Made by a program: the position numbers and the translations under genes. 64,000 nt of DNA from NCBI GenBank assembly GCA_045562555.1, contig JBJKVO010000011.1:62001-126000 (forward strand). Direction: 5' to 3'. The DNA is from UBA2588 sp002339805 (GTDB taxonomy: Bacteria > Chloroflexota > Dehalococcoidia > Lucifugimonadales > UBA3495). The notes under the pieces are model-generated. The model was not told the origin of the DNA. It was given only the letters and a program-made list of their open reading frames with translations, and did no database searches. Of this stretch, positions 25,748-34,332 are shown piece after piece; within the stretch, counting starts at the first letter, position 1, and every line of letters starts with the position of its first letter.

Positions 25748-26662
25748 ATGATAAGTAACGAAGTAGTAGGAAGCGGTAAATATACATATAAGCCAGAATA
25801 TGACTGGGCCAAATTACCAGACGGATGGTCCATGCCAGCAGCTGCAGTATTTGGAGATTCAAACGACAATGTTTACTGTTTTAACCGGGATCCAGATCAC
25901 CGGATTATGATTTTCGATAAAGATGGTAATTATAAAAATTCTTGGGGTGGGGACGAATTCACTTTTCCGCATGCAATATGGATAGATGGCGAAGATAACT
26001 TATGGCTAACAGATAGAGATAATTGCCAAATGTACAAGTACAGTAAAGATGGCAAATTATTAATGACCATAGGTGAGAAAGGATACAGATCCGATACAGG
26101 AGCAGATAATACTAAATTCGACTCCAACTCTTGGGTGAATGTCACACATGCGGGAGAGCCTTTCAACATGCCCTCAGGAATCATGAAGAATGCAGACGGC
26201 GAGATTTTTATAAGTGATGGATATGCCAACTGCCGGGTGCATGCCTTCTCTGGAGCAGGAGACTTAAAGTATTCATGGGGAGCCCCTGGATCAGGACCTG
26301 GAGAATTCCATCTGCCTCATGGAGTATGGATCGATAGAAAGGGACAAGTTTTGATTGCTGACAGAGAAAATAACCGCATTCAAGTTTTTGATCAGTCAGG
26401 TAAATTCTTGAGCGAATGGCCTACAGAATTAATTGGCGCTGCAGTGATATATATAGATGATGAAGATATCGCTTATGTATGTGAACATAATTCCGGGCAA
26501 ATTAGCGTCCTAACTTCTGAAGGCGAATTACTTGCTAGATGGGGAGATATGAGTAATAAGTCATGTCACGGCATCTGGGCGGATTCTAATAAGGATTTAT
26601 ATGTTGTAATGCCATTCGAAGGTAGCACAGGACGAACAGTAGTCAAATACCATAGGCAATAG
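25748..26662 (+). CDS. NHL-repeat beta-propeller protein (peptidyl-alpha-hydroxyglycine amidating lyase-like)
   Basis: 304 residues without a signal peptide. At least four blade repeats are visible: FPHAIWIDGEDNLWLTDRDN, MPSGIMKNADGEIFISDGYA, LPHGVWIDRKGQVLIADREN and CHGIWADSNKDLYV. The pattern matches the six-bladed NHL/PAL-like family that is frequent in marine Chloroflexota. It may be a lyase or lactonase rather than a structural protein, but no catalytic set is certain. AAGGAG lies 8 bases before the ATG. It ends 23 bases before tRNA-Ala. Confidence 0.8.
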   Translation: MISNEVVGSGKYTYKPEYDWAKLPDGWSMPAAAVFGDSNDNVYCFNRDPDHRIMIFDKDGNYKNSWGGDEFTFPHAIWIDGEDNLWLTDRDNCQMYKYSKDGKLLMTIGEKGYRSDTGADNTKFDSNSWVNVTHAGEPFNMPSGIMKNADGEIFISDGYANCRVHAFSGAGDLKYSWGAPGSGPGEFHLPHGVWIDRKGQVLIADRENNRIQVFDQSGKFLSEWPTELIGAAVIYIDDEDIAYVCEHNSGQISVLTSEGELLARWGDMSNKSCHGIWADSNKDLYVVMPFEGSTGRTVVKYHRQ

Positions 26663-26664
26663 GC

Positions 26665-26675
26665 TATAATATAAT
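26665..26675 (+). promoter_or_regulatory. -10 region of the tRNA-Ala gene
   Basis: Two overlapping TATAAT hexamers (26665-26670 and 26670-26675) lie 10 to 20 bases before the tRNA 5' end. No good -35 box is seen; it would fall inside the end of the propeller gene. Confidence 0.45.
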
Positions 26676-26685
26676 CCTATTTTGT

Positions 26686-26761
26686 GGGGGTGTAGCTCAG
26701 CTGGGAGAGCGTCTCGCTGGCAGCGAGAAGGTCAGGGGTTCGAGTCCCCTCTCCTCCACCA
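26686..26761 (+). tRNA. tRNA-Ala (anticodon GGC)
   Basis: A 73-base cloverleaf with CCA encoded at 26759-26761. D stem GCTC/GAGC, anticodon stem TCTCG/CGAGA with loop CTGGCAG (anticodon GGC), T stem AGGGG/CCCCT with loop TTCGAGT, and discriminator A. The acceptor stem has G3-U70, the alanine identity element. Pair 6-67 is a T-T mismatch. No repeat of the 3' end was found nearby, so no sign of an integration site. Confidence 0.95.
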
Positions 26762-26861
26762 TGGTAATTCTGGTAGTTTGTAGATAAGGAATTCCTTCAG
26801 AATCCAAACTAATCCTTGTAGGCTGAACAATATTCCCCAGTAACTGATGAATAACCCTAAC

Positions 26862-28214
26862 TTACTTAATAATAGTGGTTTTGTTTCCTTCGTCGTTTAT
26901 CTGTTCATAGGAACATCCGGGTTCTACCATTTCAGATTGGTTATACAACCCCGTATTCCCAGACCATTCTTCATAAGTATCCATCAATGAAGAGATGCTA
27001 TCGCGAAAATCTTGCTTTACTGATTCATGCAAGTACATGATTGGGCAATAGCTTTCGAAAACCCCTGCTGAGGCGAACTTACCCACGGTTATTTCTGTGC
27101 GCTCGTTCATCCCTGAATTACTAGTGTCTACCCAGTTACCTGCGTAGCCAATCGTGTCTCCTGCTTTTATTTCCATGCCGACTCGTATTTCTTGTCCATT
27201 GACTAGTAATGGTTTTGTGCACACTTCCTTAGAGTTAAGATCACACTCGAGACTGACTACGTGATCAATTGATACACGCCATTGTGAAAACCTGGAAGGC
27301 TTGAGATTTAATTCCCAGTCGTCTTGTTTATAAGATTCTGTAGGTTGCCAAGAAATATCATCTACTATACCGGTGATGGGAGACAGCAATTCAGTACCTG
27401 GAGGAAACTTATATTCAAAAGTAGGATTTTCGTATTCAGTGGGCATACCTGCATCATGCACTTTCCCGAATTCGTCAAAAACAGTCGGTTTAGAGCCCGC
27501 TACAAAGGATTTACTGAATTTAAAAGGCCCCATCATCGATGTTCTGGGATTGAATGCACCAAAATCGTCTATTAGTAAATTGTAAAGGACAGGAGGAGTA
27601 TTATCTCTACTACTACTCATGAAACTTTGTCCCATCAGCAGTCGCTCTTCTTGTGATTTTTGTGACATCATGTAGCACATAGGCCGGAGATTAACGGCCA
27701 TCTTTAGGCACGGATCTGGGACTGATGAATTTGAGGTTTCAGCGGTCGTATCTTGCATCATCTCATTTGCTATGTCTATCATTGTTTCGGCCATTGCTTC
27801 TGGCAACTCCATAGATTCCAATGGCAACTCAATTAATTCTGTTGTGGATTTGGAATCCATAGCATCTAAGCATGCCATTTTAGTGCAGGCAAGATTGGAA
27901 TTCATGCATTTACATTGGTTGCAAAAGTTATCTCCAACACCATTACCGTACCATCCGTCGCTGACTTTTTGTCCATTGGATAATGTGCAGAAATTATCAT
28001 TTGAATTATTTTCAGAGTCATTATTGCTTGGGTTGATTTGAGATACAGGAGTATTCGTAGGAGTAGTTTTTGTTACTAAATCATTCATTTCAGGGGAAGC
28101 CATCGTGCTCACCGCGGATTCCATGACAGAGCCCTGTGCGCCCACTAATTCTTCGGGGTTGCTACATGCTGTTATGGTTAGTAATAGGATGAATAAGGAA
28201 ATTATATTTTTCAT
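26862..28214 (-). CDS. lipoprotein with VWC-like cysteine module and degenerate M23/lipoyl-like domain
   Basis: 450 residues from the ATG at 28214 (an in-frame start at 28250 would precede the signal peptide). The signal peptide ends in ITAC (Cys17), followed by a Thr/Ser/Asn-rich spacer. Cys76, 98, 101, 103, 110 and 115 form a compact module with GWYGNGVGDNFCNQCKC, like animal von Willebrand type C modules. The C-terminal 200 residues contain FPPGTELLSPITGIV and IRVGMEIKAGDTIGYAGN, the shape of an M23-peptidase or lipoyl-like beta fold, but the metal His residues of M23 are missing. Inference: a surface-anchored binding protein. It follows the frameshifted lipoprotein gene by 23 bases. Confidence 0.7.
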   Translation of the reverse strand: MKNIISLFILLLTITACSNPEELVGAQGSVMESAVSTMASPEMNDLVTKTTPTNTPVSQINPSNNDSENNSNDNFCTLSNGQKVSDGWYGNGVGDNFCNQCKCMNSNLACTKMACLDAMDSKSTTELIELPLESMELPEAMAETMIDIANEMMQDTTAETSNSSVPDPCLKMAVNLRPMCYMMSQKSQEERLLMGQSFMSSSRDNTPPVLYNLLIDDFGAFNPRTSMMGPFKFSKSFVAGSKPTVFDEFGKVHDAGMPTEYENPTFEYKFPPGTELLSPITGIVDDISWQPTESYKQDDWELNLKPSRFSQWRVSIDHVVSLECDLNSKEVCTKPLLVNGQEIRVGMEIKAGDTIGYAGNWVDTSNSGMNERTEITVGKFASAGVFESYCPIMYLHESVKQDFRDSISSLMDTYEEWSGNTGLYNQSEMVEPGCSYEQINDEGNKTTIIK

Positions 28215-28812
28215 GGTATTGCATAATAGCATATTATTTAATCGATACACTCTGGTTCGGTTGTTGCGACAGAATTGAAAAATGGTTTTATTTCATCACA
28301 GTTGCTGAAATTTCCAAATAATCCAAAATTAGACACGATGTAAGTTTCCACAAATAAAGAACTGTCCTGTAAGTAGGACTCTCCTTCAGGATAATACTCA
28401 AGTACGGTCACCTGTTGAGTTTCTTCAGGATCTAGAATTACCAGATGACTATATTCATGGTTAGGAACAATAAGACTTTGATTCCCTAGGCGTTTGTATA
28501 TAGATATTCCAGCGGCTACGGTTGAGCTATTATTATTTTTGATTGAAAACCTTAGGATATCCGCCGCTTTTGAAACACCTATGGATGTACGTGTTAGATT
28601 AAGGTTACTCAGTACTAGATTATCCTGATTTGTAGTCACTTGGGATACGAAAGTGGTAGCTATTTTGGTCGGTATTGGAGATGGCTGTATGGTTGGAGTA
28701 ATTTCAACCGTTTCAGGAATCGAAGAAATGGGAGATTTAACAGGGATAGTTTGATCAATTTCATTTGTAACTATGGATTGTTGTGAAGTAACCTCAAGAA
28801 TCTTAGCCTCGA

Positions 28813-28848
28813 TGGGTAATTGAGTCGGAGTGGGTAATTGAGTTGGAG
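28813..28848. repeat. two tandem 18-bp repeats in the lipoprotein stalk
   Basis: TGGGTAATTGAGTCGGAG and TGGGTAATTGAGTTGGAG follow one another directly, 17 of 18 bases identical. They encode PTQLP-type units on the minus strand and touch the G/C homopolymer at 28850. Confidence 0.85.
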
Positions 28849-28849
28849 A

Positions 28850-28859
28850 GGGGGGGGGG
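28850..28859. repeat. G10/C10 homopolymer tract inside a lipoprotein gene
   Basis: Ten consecutive G on the plus strand, the longest G/C run I noticed in the window. It coincides exactly with the point where the lipoprotein reading frame is lost. Confidence 0.9.
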
Positions 28860-29097
28860 TAATAAGAGATTCGATTGGAAGTGTGGTAGCCCTCATGTTA
28901 GGGATGGATCCTACTGATTGTGGCTCTGTAGGATTTATATTATGGGTACTATCGGAGTGCTCTTTGGGGACTGTTCCAATAGTGGAAGTGATACGCTCTG
29001 CACTTGATAAACTGTCTGAGATTTCTTCTGCGCATCCTAATATTACGCTAGCTAAAAGGATTAATGTAATTCTTATGTTTTTGGCCATTTACATACT

Positions 29098-29126
29098 ATT
29101 TTACCAGCATGTAGGATCACTGATAA
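29098..29126 (-). promoter_or_regulatory. promoter of the C10-tract lipoprotein gene
   Basis: On the minus strand TTATCA (29121-29126) and TAAAAT (29098-29103) are 17 bases apart. The -10 ends 9 bases before the ATG at 29088, so the mRNA would have almost no leader. Confidence 0.5.
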
Positions 29127-29159
29127 GTATAATTCGTACAGGAATATAAATTTAATTTA

Positions 29160-29558
29160 GTGAGAGCTTCTATGTTATTTAAATTTTTAACAGGTAAAGA
29201 AATCGGGCATTTGCAGACAGGGTTAATCTTGTCTCAATTCGGAGGATTCCTGATAGTGTTTACAGCATTATTATTCATGTCTTCTCCGAATGATGTAACC
29301 ACTGGTGCAGAACCTCCTGTTATGATCTTCGTGATTGCAGGATTGATTAAAATGGTAGCGCCAATTTTAGTAGGGAAAGGAATCAAAATAGCATTTTGGC
29401 TGGTGGTAGCATTAAGTGTTTTGAAATTAGTTGAATGCGTATTAGCCACTATAGATCCCAATCCAGAATTCGCATGGATAATTGGTACTGGGATAATTGA
29501 AGTGGGAGCACTAATTTATCTATTAAACCCTAAAGCTAGGGCTGAATTGAATGCTTAA
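29160..29558 (+). CDS. small four-helix membrane protein, unknown function
   Basis: 128-132 residues; start GTG 29160 or ATG 29172, neither with a good ribosome binding site. Four hydrophobic helices: GLILSQFGGFLIVFTALLFM, VMIFVIAGLIKMVAPILV, IAFWLVVALSVLKLVECVLA and WIIGTGIIEVGALIYLL. No charged or metal-binding pattern suggests a function, and I do not recognise the family. It is divergent from the C10-tract lipoprotein gene. Confidence 0.6.
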   Translation: MRASMLFKFLTGKEIGHLQTGLILSQFGGFLIVFTALLFMSSPNDVTTGAEPPVMIFVIAGLIKMVAPILVGKGIKIAFWLVVALSVLKLVECVLATIDPNPEFAWIIGTGIIEVGALIYLLNPKARAELNA

Positions 29559-29650
29559 AAATGTTATAGAAATGCGAAATTTTGACTACATACTTAATAA
29601 AAATAATGTGTTGTTATAAAAGACTAAATTCATAGGGTGAATTATCACAA

Positions 29651-30859
29651 GTGGTACGTGTAGCATTACTCATCTCAATGTTAATAGTGAGTTCTATCGC
29701 CTGCATGGTTAGTGAAGAAAGTGTCACTAATCCTGCAGGTTCTTCGACTACTCCATCTCTATTAACAAATGCGCCGCTTGCTGTGGAGCTAACACCTGTA
29801 CTGGTAACTCCTCAATCTGCTGAAGTTCCACTTATTGTAAAACCAACAATACCAGCTCCAACTCCTGAAATTAAAGCTGTTCCAGAAGAGGCTAAACCTA
29901 CAGCTGTACAGAAGGAAGTAAAAACTGTATCAGCCCCTGCAAGCCCCTCTTGGGGAGAAGTAATTACGGGTACTCCTCCTGTATATGCGGCCATGGATAT
30001 TGATCAAAGTACTATTGATCTAGCCACGAAATGGTATAACGTCGCCACTGATGCTTGGGGTAATTATGGGCCGACGGAAATTTATATAATTGGCACTGAT
30101 ATTGAAGCTGCGAGGCAGATAGAGGATGAATTTTGTGATCGGCACAAGAAATTGGATAGTGGATGGAAAACAGAATGGGATTGCGCAAATGCGAATTATC
30201 CATTGTTTACACGCTATGCCAAAGAAGGATCTGCTGGAGTAAGTACATACAATCGTGACTACTTGAATTATTATTTTACGACTGTGTCACTATCTACTCA
30301 GCGCCCATCTCCAGATGAAGAAGATTATAAAGTTGTCACTATGCATGAATATTTTCATGTTTACCAACATGCACATATTTCAGACACTGATGTAAATGGT
30401 GACAAAACCGGTAGGGAGAACAAGAGCGGAGGAGAAGGCAAGCCTTGGTTTGCTGAAGGAACAGCAGAATTCTTCGCCCAGCTTTTGTATTCTAGGCAAC
30501 CAGGAGTACGTGCAAATTACTTGGAAGAAATAATGACTCGCAAATACACGTCTTCCATAAACGGATACTTGGCATACGATAAAGGATTAAAGGACTTATC
30601 TTATGCAGATCCTGTCGCGTGCAGTTGGGGCTATGAATGCTGGTTTGATACCTACGGTGTTGGAACTTGGTTTATAGCTTACTTGGTGGATCAAGTAGGA
30701 GAGGAAACTGTTAGAGTGGACTATTATAAAGACCTTGATGAATTAGGATTTGAAGCCTCGTTCGTGAAACATTTTCAGAAGTCGTCAGATGAAATGGTAA
30801 GAGATTTTGACGTATTCTTATCCGGCGGTCTCAATGAGGCGCTAAAAATACTTCCTTAG
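29651..30859 (+). CDS. lipoprotein metallopeptidase-like protein (gluzincin HExxH)
   Basis: 402 residues from GTG 29651. The signal peptide ends in SSIAC (Cys18), followed by a Pro/Thr-rich stalk to about residue 100. His232-Glu233-x2-His236 (MHEYFH) is followed by WFAEGTAEFF with Glu269 and Glu273, which places a third zinc ligand 33-37 residues further on, as in gluzincin peptidases. Inference: a surface-anchored zinc peptidase, possibly for dissolved protein; four or more Cys could form disulfides. It lies in the lipoprotein island, plus strand, with 92 bases of AT-rich spacer upstream. Confidence 0.72.
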   Translation: MVRVALLISMLIVSSIACMVSEESVTNPAGSSTTPSLLTNAPLAVELTPVLVTPQSAEVPLIVKPTIPAPTPEIKAVPEEAKPTAVQKEVKTVSAPASPSWGEVITGTPPVYAAMDIDQSTIDLATKWYNVATDAWGNYGPTEIYIIGTDIEAARQIEDEFCDRHKKLDSGWKTEWDCANANYPLFTRYAKEGSAGVSTYNRDYLNYYFTTVSLSTQRPSPDEEDYKVVTMHEYFHVYQHAHISDTDVNGDKTGRENKSGGEGKPWFAEGTAEFFAQLLYSRQPGVRANYLEEIMTRKYTSSINGYLAYDKGLKDLSYADPVACSWGYECWFDTYGVGTWFIAYLVDQVGEETVRVDYYKDLDELGFEASFVKHFQKSSDEMVRDFDVFLSGGLNEALKILP

Positions 30860-30873
30860 CTTGCGGGATTACG

Positions 30874-30891
30874 TAGATTAGGAATAATCTA
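30874..30891. repeat. 7-bp hairpin at the end of the metallopeptidase gene
   Basis: TAGATTA-GGAA-TAATCTA lies 15 bases after the stop and before the convergent monooxygenase-like gene. It is AT-rich and without a T-tract, so it is only a weak terminator candidate. Confidence 0.35.
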
Positions 30892-30929
30892 AGCAATTCA
30901 CTGATCTTACCCCTAATCTCATCTATCGT

Positions 30930-31217
30930 TTAACTACCGAACCACACTCCGGAATATACTTGTCTTTCTGGTGGTGCTGCCATTGCAGAGGCCATTCCAG
31001 AAAAAACTTTCGCTACAGTTTCAGCGGCATCATGGGCGTTTTGAGTTCGCTCATAAATTCCTGTCACGGTTAGCTCATCTTCTCCAGTTACCGCTACTGC
31101 AAAACCTATCATTCCTTCAGTCTCATTAACTAAATGTGCTTGTTCATCTACGTATTTGGTTACTTCTTCCATTTTTCCGGGTTGTAATTTAACAACTGTT
31201 TGTGATATTCCTGCCAT
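30930..31217 (-). CDS. dimeric alpha-beta barrel protein (ABM/EthD-like), unknown function
   Basis: 95 residues. VVKLQPGKMEEVTKYVDEQA, EGMIGFAVAVTGEDELTVTGIYE and DAAETVAKVFSGMA give the beta-alpha-beta-beta pattern of antibiotic-biosynthesis-monooxygenase-like single domains. Such proteins act as dimers, as small monooxygenases or ligand binders. No catalytic residue can be named. It stands alone between two plus-strand lipoprotein genes. Confidence 0.62.
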   Translation of the reverse strand: MAGISQTVVKLQPGKMEEVTKYVDEQAHLVNETEGMIGFAVAVTGEDELTVTGIYERTQNAHDAAETVAKVFSGMASAMAAPPERQVYSGVWFGS

Positions 31218-31289
31218 CTTGCTTCACGTTTCTCCAATATTTTGAGCTTAAATGCCTAAAATAATTATATAGAATTCTTAAATTGAAGG

Positions 31290-31295
31290 TATAAT
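31290..31295 (+). promoter_or_regulatory. -10 box of a probably leaderless mRNA
   Basis: TATAAT ends 7 bases before the ATG at 31303, so transcription should start at or next to the start codon. There is no Shine-Dalgarno and no good -35 box. Confidence 0.5.
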
Positions 31296-31302
31296 ACTCC
31301 GC

Positions 31303-32958
31303 ATGAGAAAAAGTGTGATATTTGTTGTTGTTTTTTTGGTAGTGGCCTGTAATTCAAAAGATCCTTCTGGAGTGAGTGAGAGTGTTTCCAATAACATGTC
31401 ACAAACTTCAGTTGAAACGGTTATGAAAGATAAACCCGTTTATATTGATACTGACAAGTCGTCTAATATCGATCGGAGCTACGGTGGACTAAATGTTGGT
31501 GATGATACGAATACATCTGATGATTTCGCGATTAGATGGGGACAAATGGGAGATTCAGAAAAGCAATATTTTCTAAATCAACTCAACAAAAACATGGGGA
31601 CTTCTTTTGATTTTAAGAAAGTTAATGAAGATCCAAGTAAGTTGTTTTTAGCAATGTCTGGTATTCAGGATGTTATGGGTATTGGAGAACTGAGAGACAT
31701 GGTTCCTAAATCTGATACTAAAGACACTTTTGAGTTATTGCAAGAACATAGTTCCGGTTATAGTGTTCCGGAATTGCAATTTTTTGCGACCAATAAAAGT
31801 GACAGATTTCTGGTGGATTTTGAAGATATAGTAGCTGGTCATCCCTTGGTCGGAGCGAATTCTCCTAGGCCTCATAATGATGCTCAAGTCTATTTTTCGA
31901 ATTCCGATAGCCGATGGATAAATGCTACTAACCCTGAGGATTACCCGCCGATTTATGCTGTAGCTGACGGGTTTATAAATATGCCAAGTTTAAGTTTTTA
32001 TAACATTGTTGACCATTCAAACTCAAATCCTCCATGGTGGCATGTTGCTTACGTATTTACTCTTCGCATTGCAACACATAATGGGAATAATGTGGAATTT
32101 CTATATCAAATGGAACCATACATGATTCCAGAATTGGTTGGTAAACCTAAAGATTTTTATAGGCAATTCATTAAGGTTGAAAACGGCCAATTTGTTAAAA
32201 AGGGAGACATATTAGGGTATATGTATGTTCCCACTTTGGAAGAAATGGTGGGAAACAAAGAAGCATCTTCCCACATAGCTTTTTCGTTGATGAAACAACC
32301 ATCGACGGTATTCAGCCCAGCTATTTTTTCTGAGAATGTTGTACAACAATTCGGGAATATTTACAGGAATCCTTCTGAAGGATGGGAGAGTAAAAGTTTT
32401 GGGAATGATTGGAACAGAGGCAGAGGTTTACCTGATGGTATGGGTTGGATGATTAGCGGTGCTGAGAATCCATTTTCTGATAATGATGCAGGTGTGTTGA
32501 TTCACGATGGAATAAAAGATTTGACTCTTGATCATCGAGCTATGGTAAAACCAGGTGAACTAGGATTTGATTCCGATAGGATTCTATACAGTGAATTTGG
32601 TTGGGGCGACACGGTGCTAGAAGATGTAGAAATCACTGGAGATTGGCAGTTATTATTTGCTGGGATAGGTGGACCAATGACTATCACTTTTACAATGGAT
32701 GACAATGGTACAAGTAGAGATAGTCAAGTCTTCGAATTACGTGATGGACAGAATTTTAGATTAGATCATAAGGATAAATTTACAGGAAATATTGATAAAT
32801 TCGACATATCGATTAACGACCCTAAAAGCTGGGGCTGGAGCTTGGCATTTGCCGATGCGGACGCCAGTTACACAGTTCCAGGAACAACTAGAGACATTAA
32901 AAATGTTTGTCCTCCCGGATGTCCTCCTAGTCCTAATCCATATAAACTAAAGAAGTAG
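31303..32958 (+). CDS. large lipoprotein with M23/lipoyl-like fold, unknown function
   Basis: 551 residues. The signal peptide ends in VVAC (Cys16). The middle (about 200-340) has PPIYAVADGFINMPS, FVKKGDILGYMYVP and ASSHIAFSLM, the outline of an M23-type beta fold without a clear zinc set; this resembles the C-terminal half of the 26862 lipoprotein. The C-terminal region (about 380-540) is beta-rich with a CPPGCPPSPNP tail. Translation appears leaderless. It may be a surface enzyme or binding protein; no specific function can be claimed. It ends 18 bases before the convergent MFS gene. Confidence 0.65.
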   Translation: MRKSVIFVVVFLVVACNSKDPSGVSESVSNNMSQTSVETVMKDKPVYIDTDKSSNIDRSYGGLNVGDDTNTSDDFAIRWGQMGDSEKQYFLNQLNKNMGTSFDFKKVNEDPSKLFLAMSGIQDVMGIGELRDMVPKSDTKDTFELLQEHSSGYSVPELQFFATNKSDRFLVDFEDIVAGHPLVGANSPRPHNDAQVYFSNSDSRWINATNPEDYPPIYAVADGFINMPSLSFYNIVDHSNSNPPWWHVAYVFTLRIATHNGNNVEFLYQMEPYMIPELVGKPKDFYRQFIKVENGQFVKKGDILGYMYVPTLEEMVGNKEASSHIAFSLMKQPSTVFSPAIFSENVVQQFGNIYRNPSEGWESKSFGNDWNRGRGLPDGMGWMISGAENPFSDNDAGVLIHDGIKDLTLDHRAMVKPGELGFDSDRILYSEFGWGDTVLEDVEITGDWQLLFAGIGGPMTITFTMDDNGTSRDSQVFELRDGQNFRLDHKDKFTGNIDKFDISINDPKSWGWSLAFADADASYTVPGTTRDIKNVCPPGCPPSPNPYKLKK

Positions 32959-32976
32959 ATAGGTGATTCGTGTTCT

Positions 32977-34332
32977 CTAATCAGCTGGTGCTAGTAGAGG
33001 AGTTGTTGGTGTTCTAGCTTCTGGAGGCAATGATTCTTCCCAGTCTCCAATTAACGTTTTGTTAGTTGGAGCCATACTCATTAAAATCAGAGCGCCGGTT
33101 ATGCTAGCTACGGTTGATAATATTATAACTGGAGCCCAAGATCCGGACATGTCAAACAAGACACCTCCAATCCAACCTCCGAAAGCCATTCCTGACCCTG
33201 CTCCGAATTGCTGCCAGCCGAATGATCTCCCCATAGGGCCTCTTCCGAAATATTGTCGATTGATTATAGGAAATGCCGACCCTTCCCCTCCATATCCTAT
33301 TCCGAATATGACGGCCCAAACGTAGAAGTGCCATACTTCATGAGTAAAAAATAGTAAAAGTACTGGTAATCCTTGCAGTATGAACATGATGGCCATACAC
33401 CATTTAGATCCTACAAAGTCCGCCATGACAGGTGTGATAAATCTGGTTAATACGCTTACTCCTGCTAATGTACTCAATACTCCAGCAGCTGTTACTAAAT
33501 CCAATCCAGCAGATATTGCGATTGGAGTAATGTATATAATTACTATGGCGTGTCCAACGCACCCAAAATGATGCACTGCAACTAACTTCCAAAAAGCGCT
33601 AGTACTTTGCATGCGCTTACGATACGTTTTTGACCTTAGTGCTGTAATAGCAGGATCCAACTTTTTCTCTATAGGTTGGTCTTCTGGTGCGCCGTACGGT
33701 CGTACATTAATATCTGCAGGTCTACTTCTAAAAAGGAATAATAAGACAAATAATATTCCGCCCCCAACTAATGCAATTCCCCAAAAGGCAGTCGTCCAAG
33801 CTACTACTGTTAATAGTCCGCCCATTACGATTGCCATTATTGCAGGCCCTAGTCCATGCGATGCTTGCAGGAGACCTATACCGAATCCTAATCGTTTTTG
33901 GAACCACAGACTTGCAGCAGTTAGTATCGGCACATTAAAACATGCTTGGGCAACACCTAAACATAGTCCATAAGAGATCCATATATGCCATACTTCTGTC
34001 ACAAGACCTGTGATAATTGCTCCTAGAAGGAAGAACACAGCACCTATCATAATTACAGGTCGAGCTCCGAATCTATCAGTAGCCATTCCTGTAAACGGAG
34101 CCAAAAATGCTCCAGTTAGACTTGCTATTGAATACCCTAAAGTTATTGCCGTAAAAGACCATCCCATTTCTGTTTGCAAAGGGACGATTAACACTCCAAA
34201 AGCTTGTCTGATTGACCCTCCGGTCATATGGATAAAGGCAGCAATAAATATGATTATCCAAGCGTAATGGATTCCTATTTTGAACCCCAGGGGATTTTTG
34301 GGAGTAAGGTTAGAGTTTGTTTGTTGCGCCAT
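32977..34332 (-). CDS. MFS transporter (OFA-like)
   Basis: 451 residues, twelve membrane helices. GMATDRFGARPVIMIGA after helix 2 is the MFS signature loop, and the N-terminal HYAWIIIFIAAFIHMTGGSIRQAFGVL is of the oxalate/formate-antiporter-like kind that carries small carboxylates. The central loop (about 205-250) is charged. The substrate is not determined. Its start lacks a Shine-Dalgarno. Confidence 0.87.
   Translation of the reverse strand: MAQQTNSNLTPKNPLGFKIGIHYAWIIIFIAAFIHMTGGSIRQAFGVLIVPLQTEMGWSFTAITLGYSIASLTGAFLAPFTGMATDRFGARPVIMIGAVFFLLGAIITGLVTEVWHIWISYGLCLGVAQACFNVPILTAASLWFQKRLGFGIGLLQASHGLGPAIMAIVMGGLLTVVAWTTAFWGIALVGGGILFVLLFLFRSRPADINVRPYGAPEDQPIEKKLDPAITALRSKTYRKRMQSTSAFWKLVAVHHFGCVGHAIVIIYITPIAISAGLDLVTAAGVLSTLAGVSVLTRFITPVMADFVGSKWCMAIMFILQGLPVLLLFFTHEVWHFYVWAVIFGIGYGGEGSAFPIINRQYFGRGPMGRSFGWQQFGAGSGMAFGGWIGGVLFDMSGSWAPVIILSTVASITGALILMSMAPTNKTLIGDWEESLPPEARTPTTPLLAPAD

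Larger units (their letters stand above)
28238..29088 (-). pseudogene. lipoprotein gene interrupted at a C10 tract (phase-variable or pseudogene)
   Basis: From ATG 29088 the frame encodes a lipoprotein signal peptide ending in ILGC (Cys19) and a Ser/Thr/Pro-rich stalk. At a run of ten C (plus-strand G, 28850-28859) it shifts into a frame that stops at 28771. The next frame continues without any stop from the tract to 28238: PT-rich stalk with PTQLPT/PTQLPI repeats, then a folded domain of about 130 residues (TTNQDNLVLSNLNLT... to the end) with two Cys. Eleven or eight C would give one protein of about 282-283 residues. Intact coding on both sides and the long homopolymer fit slipped-strand phase variation; a sequencing error is the plain alternative. 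The folded domain is not recognised. Confidence 0.7.

Noticed and set aside
26686..26761. tRNA-Ala as an attachment site of an integrative element
   Set aside because: No second copy of the tRNA 3' end and no integrase gene were found within the following 10 kb.
33059..34267. Several plus-strand open frames opposite the MFS gene
   Set aside because: They are antisense to a clear twelve-helix transporter and have low-complexity Asn/Pro/Ile composition typical of shadows.
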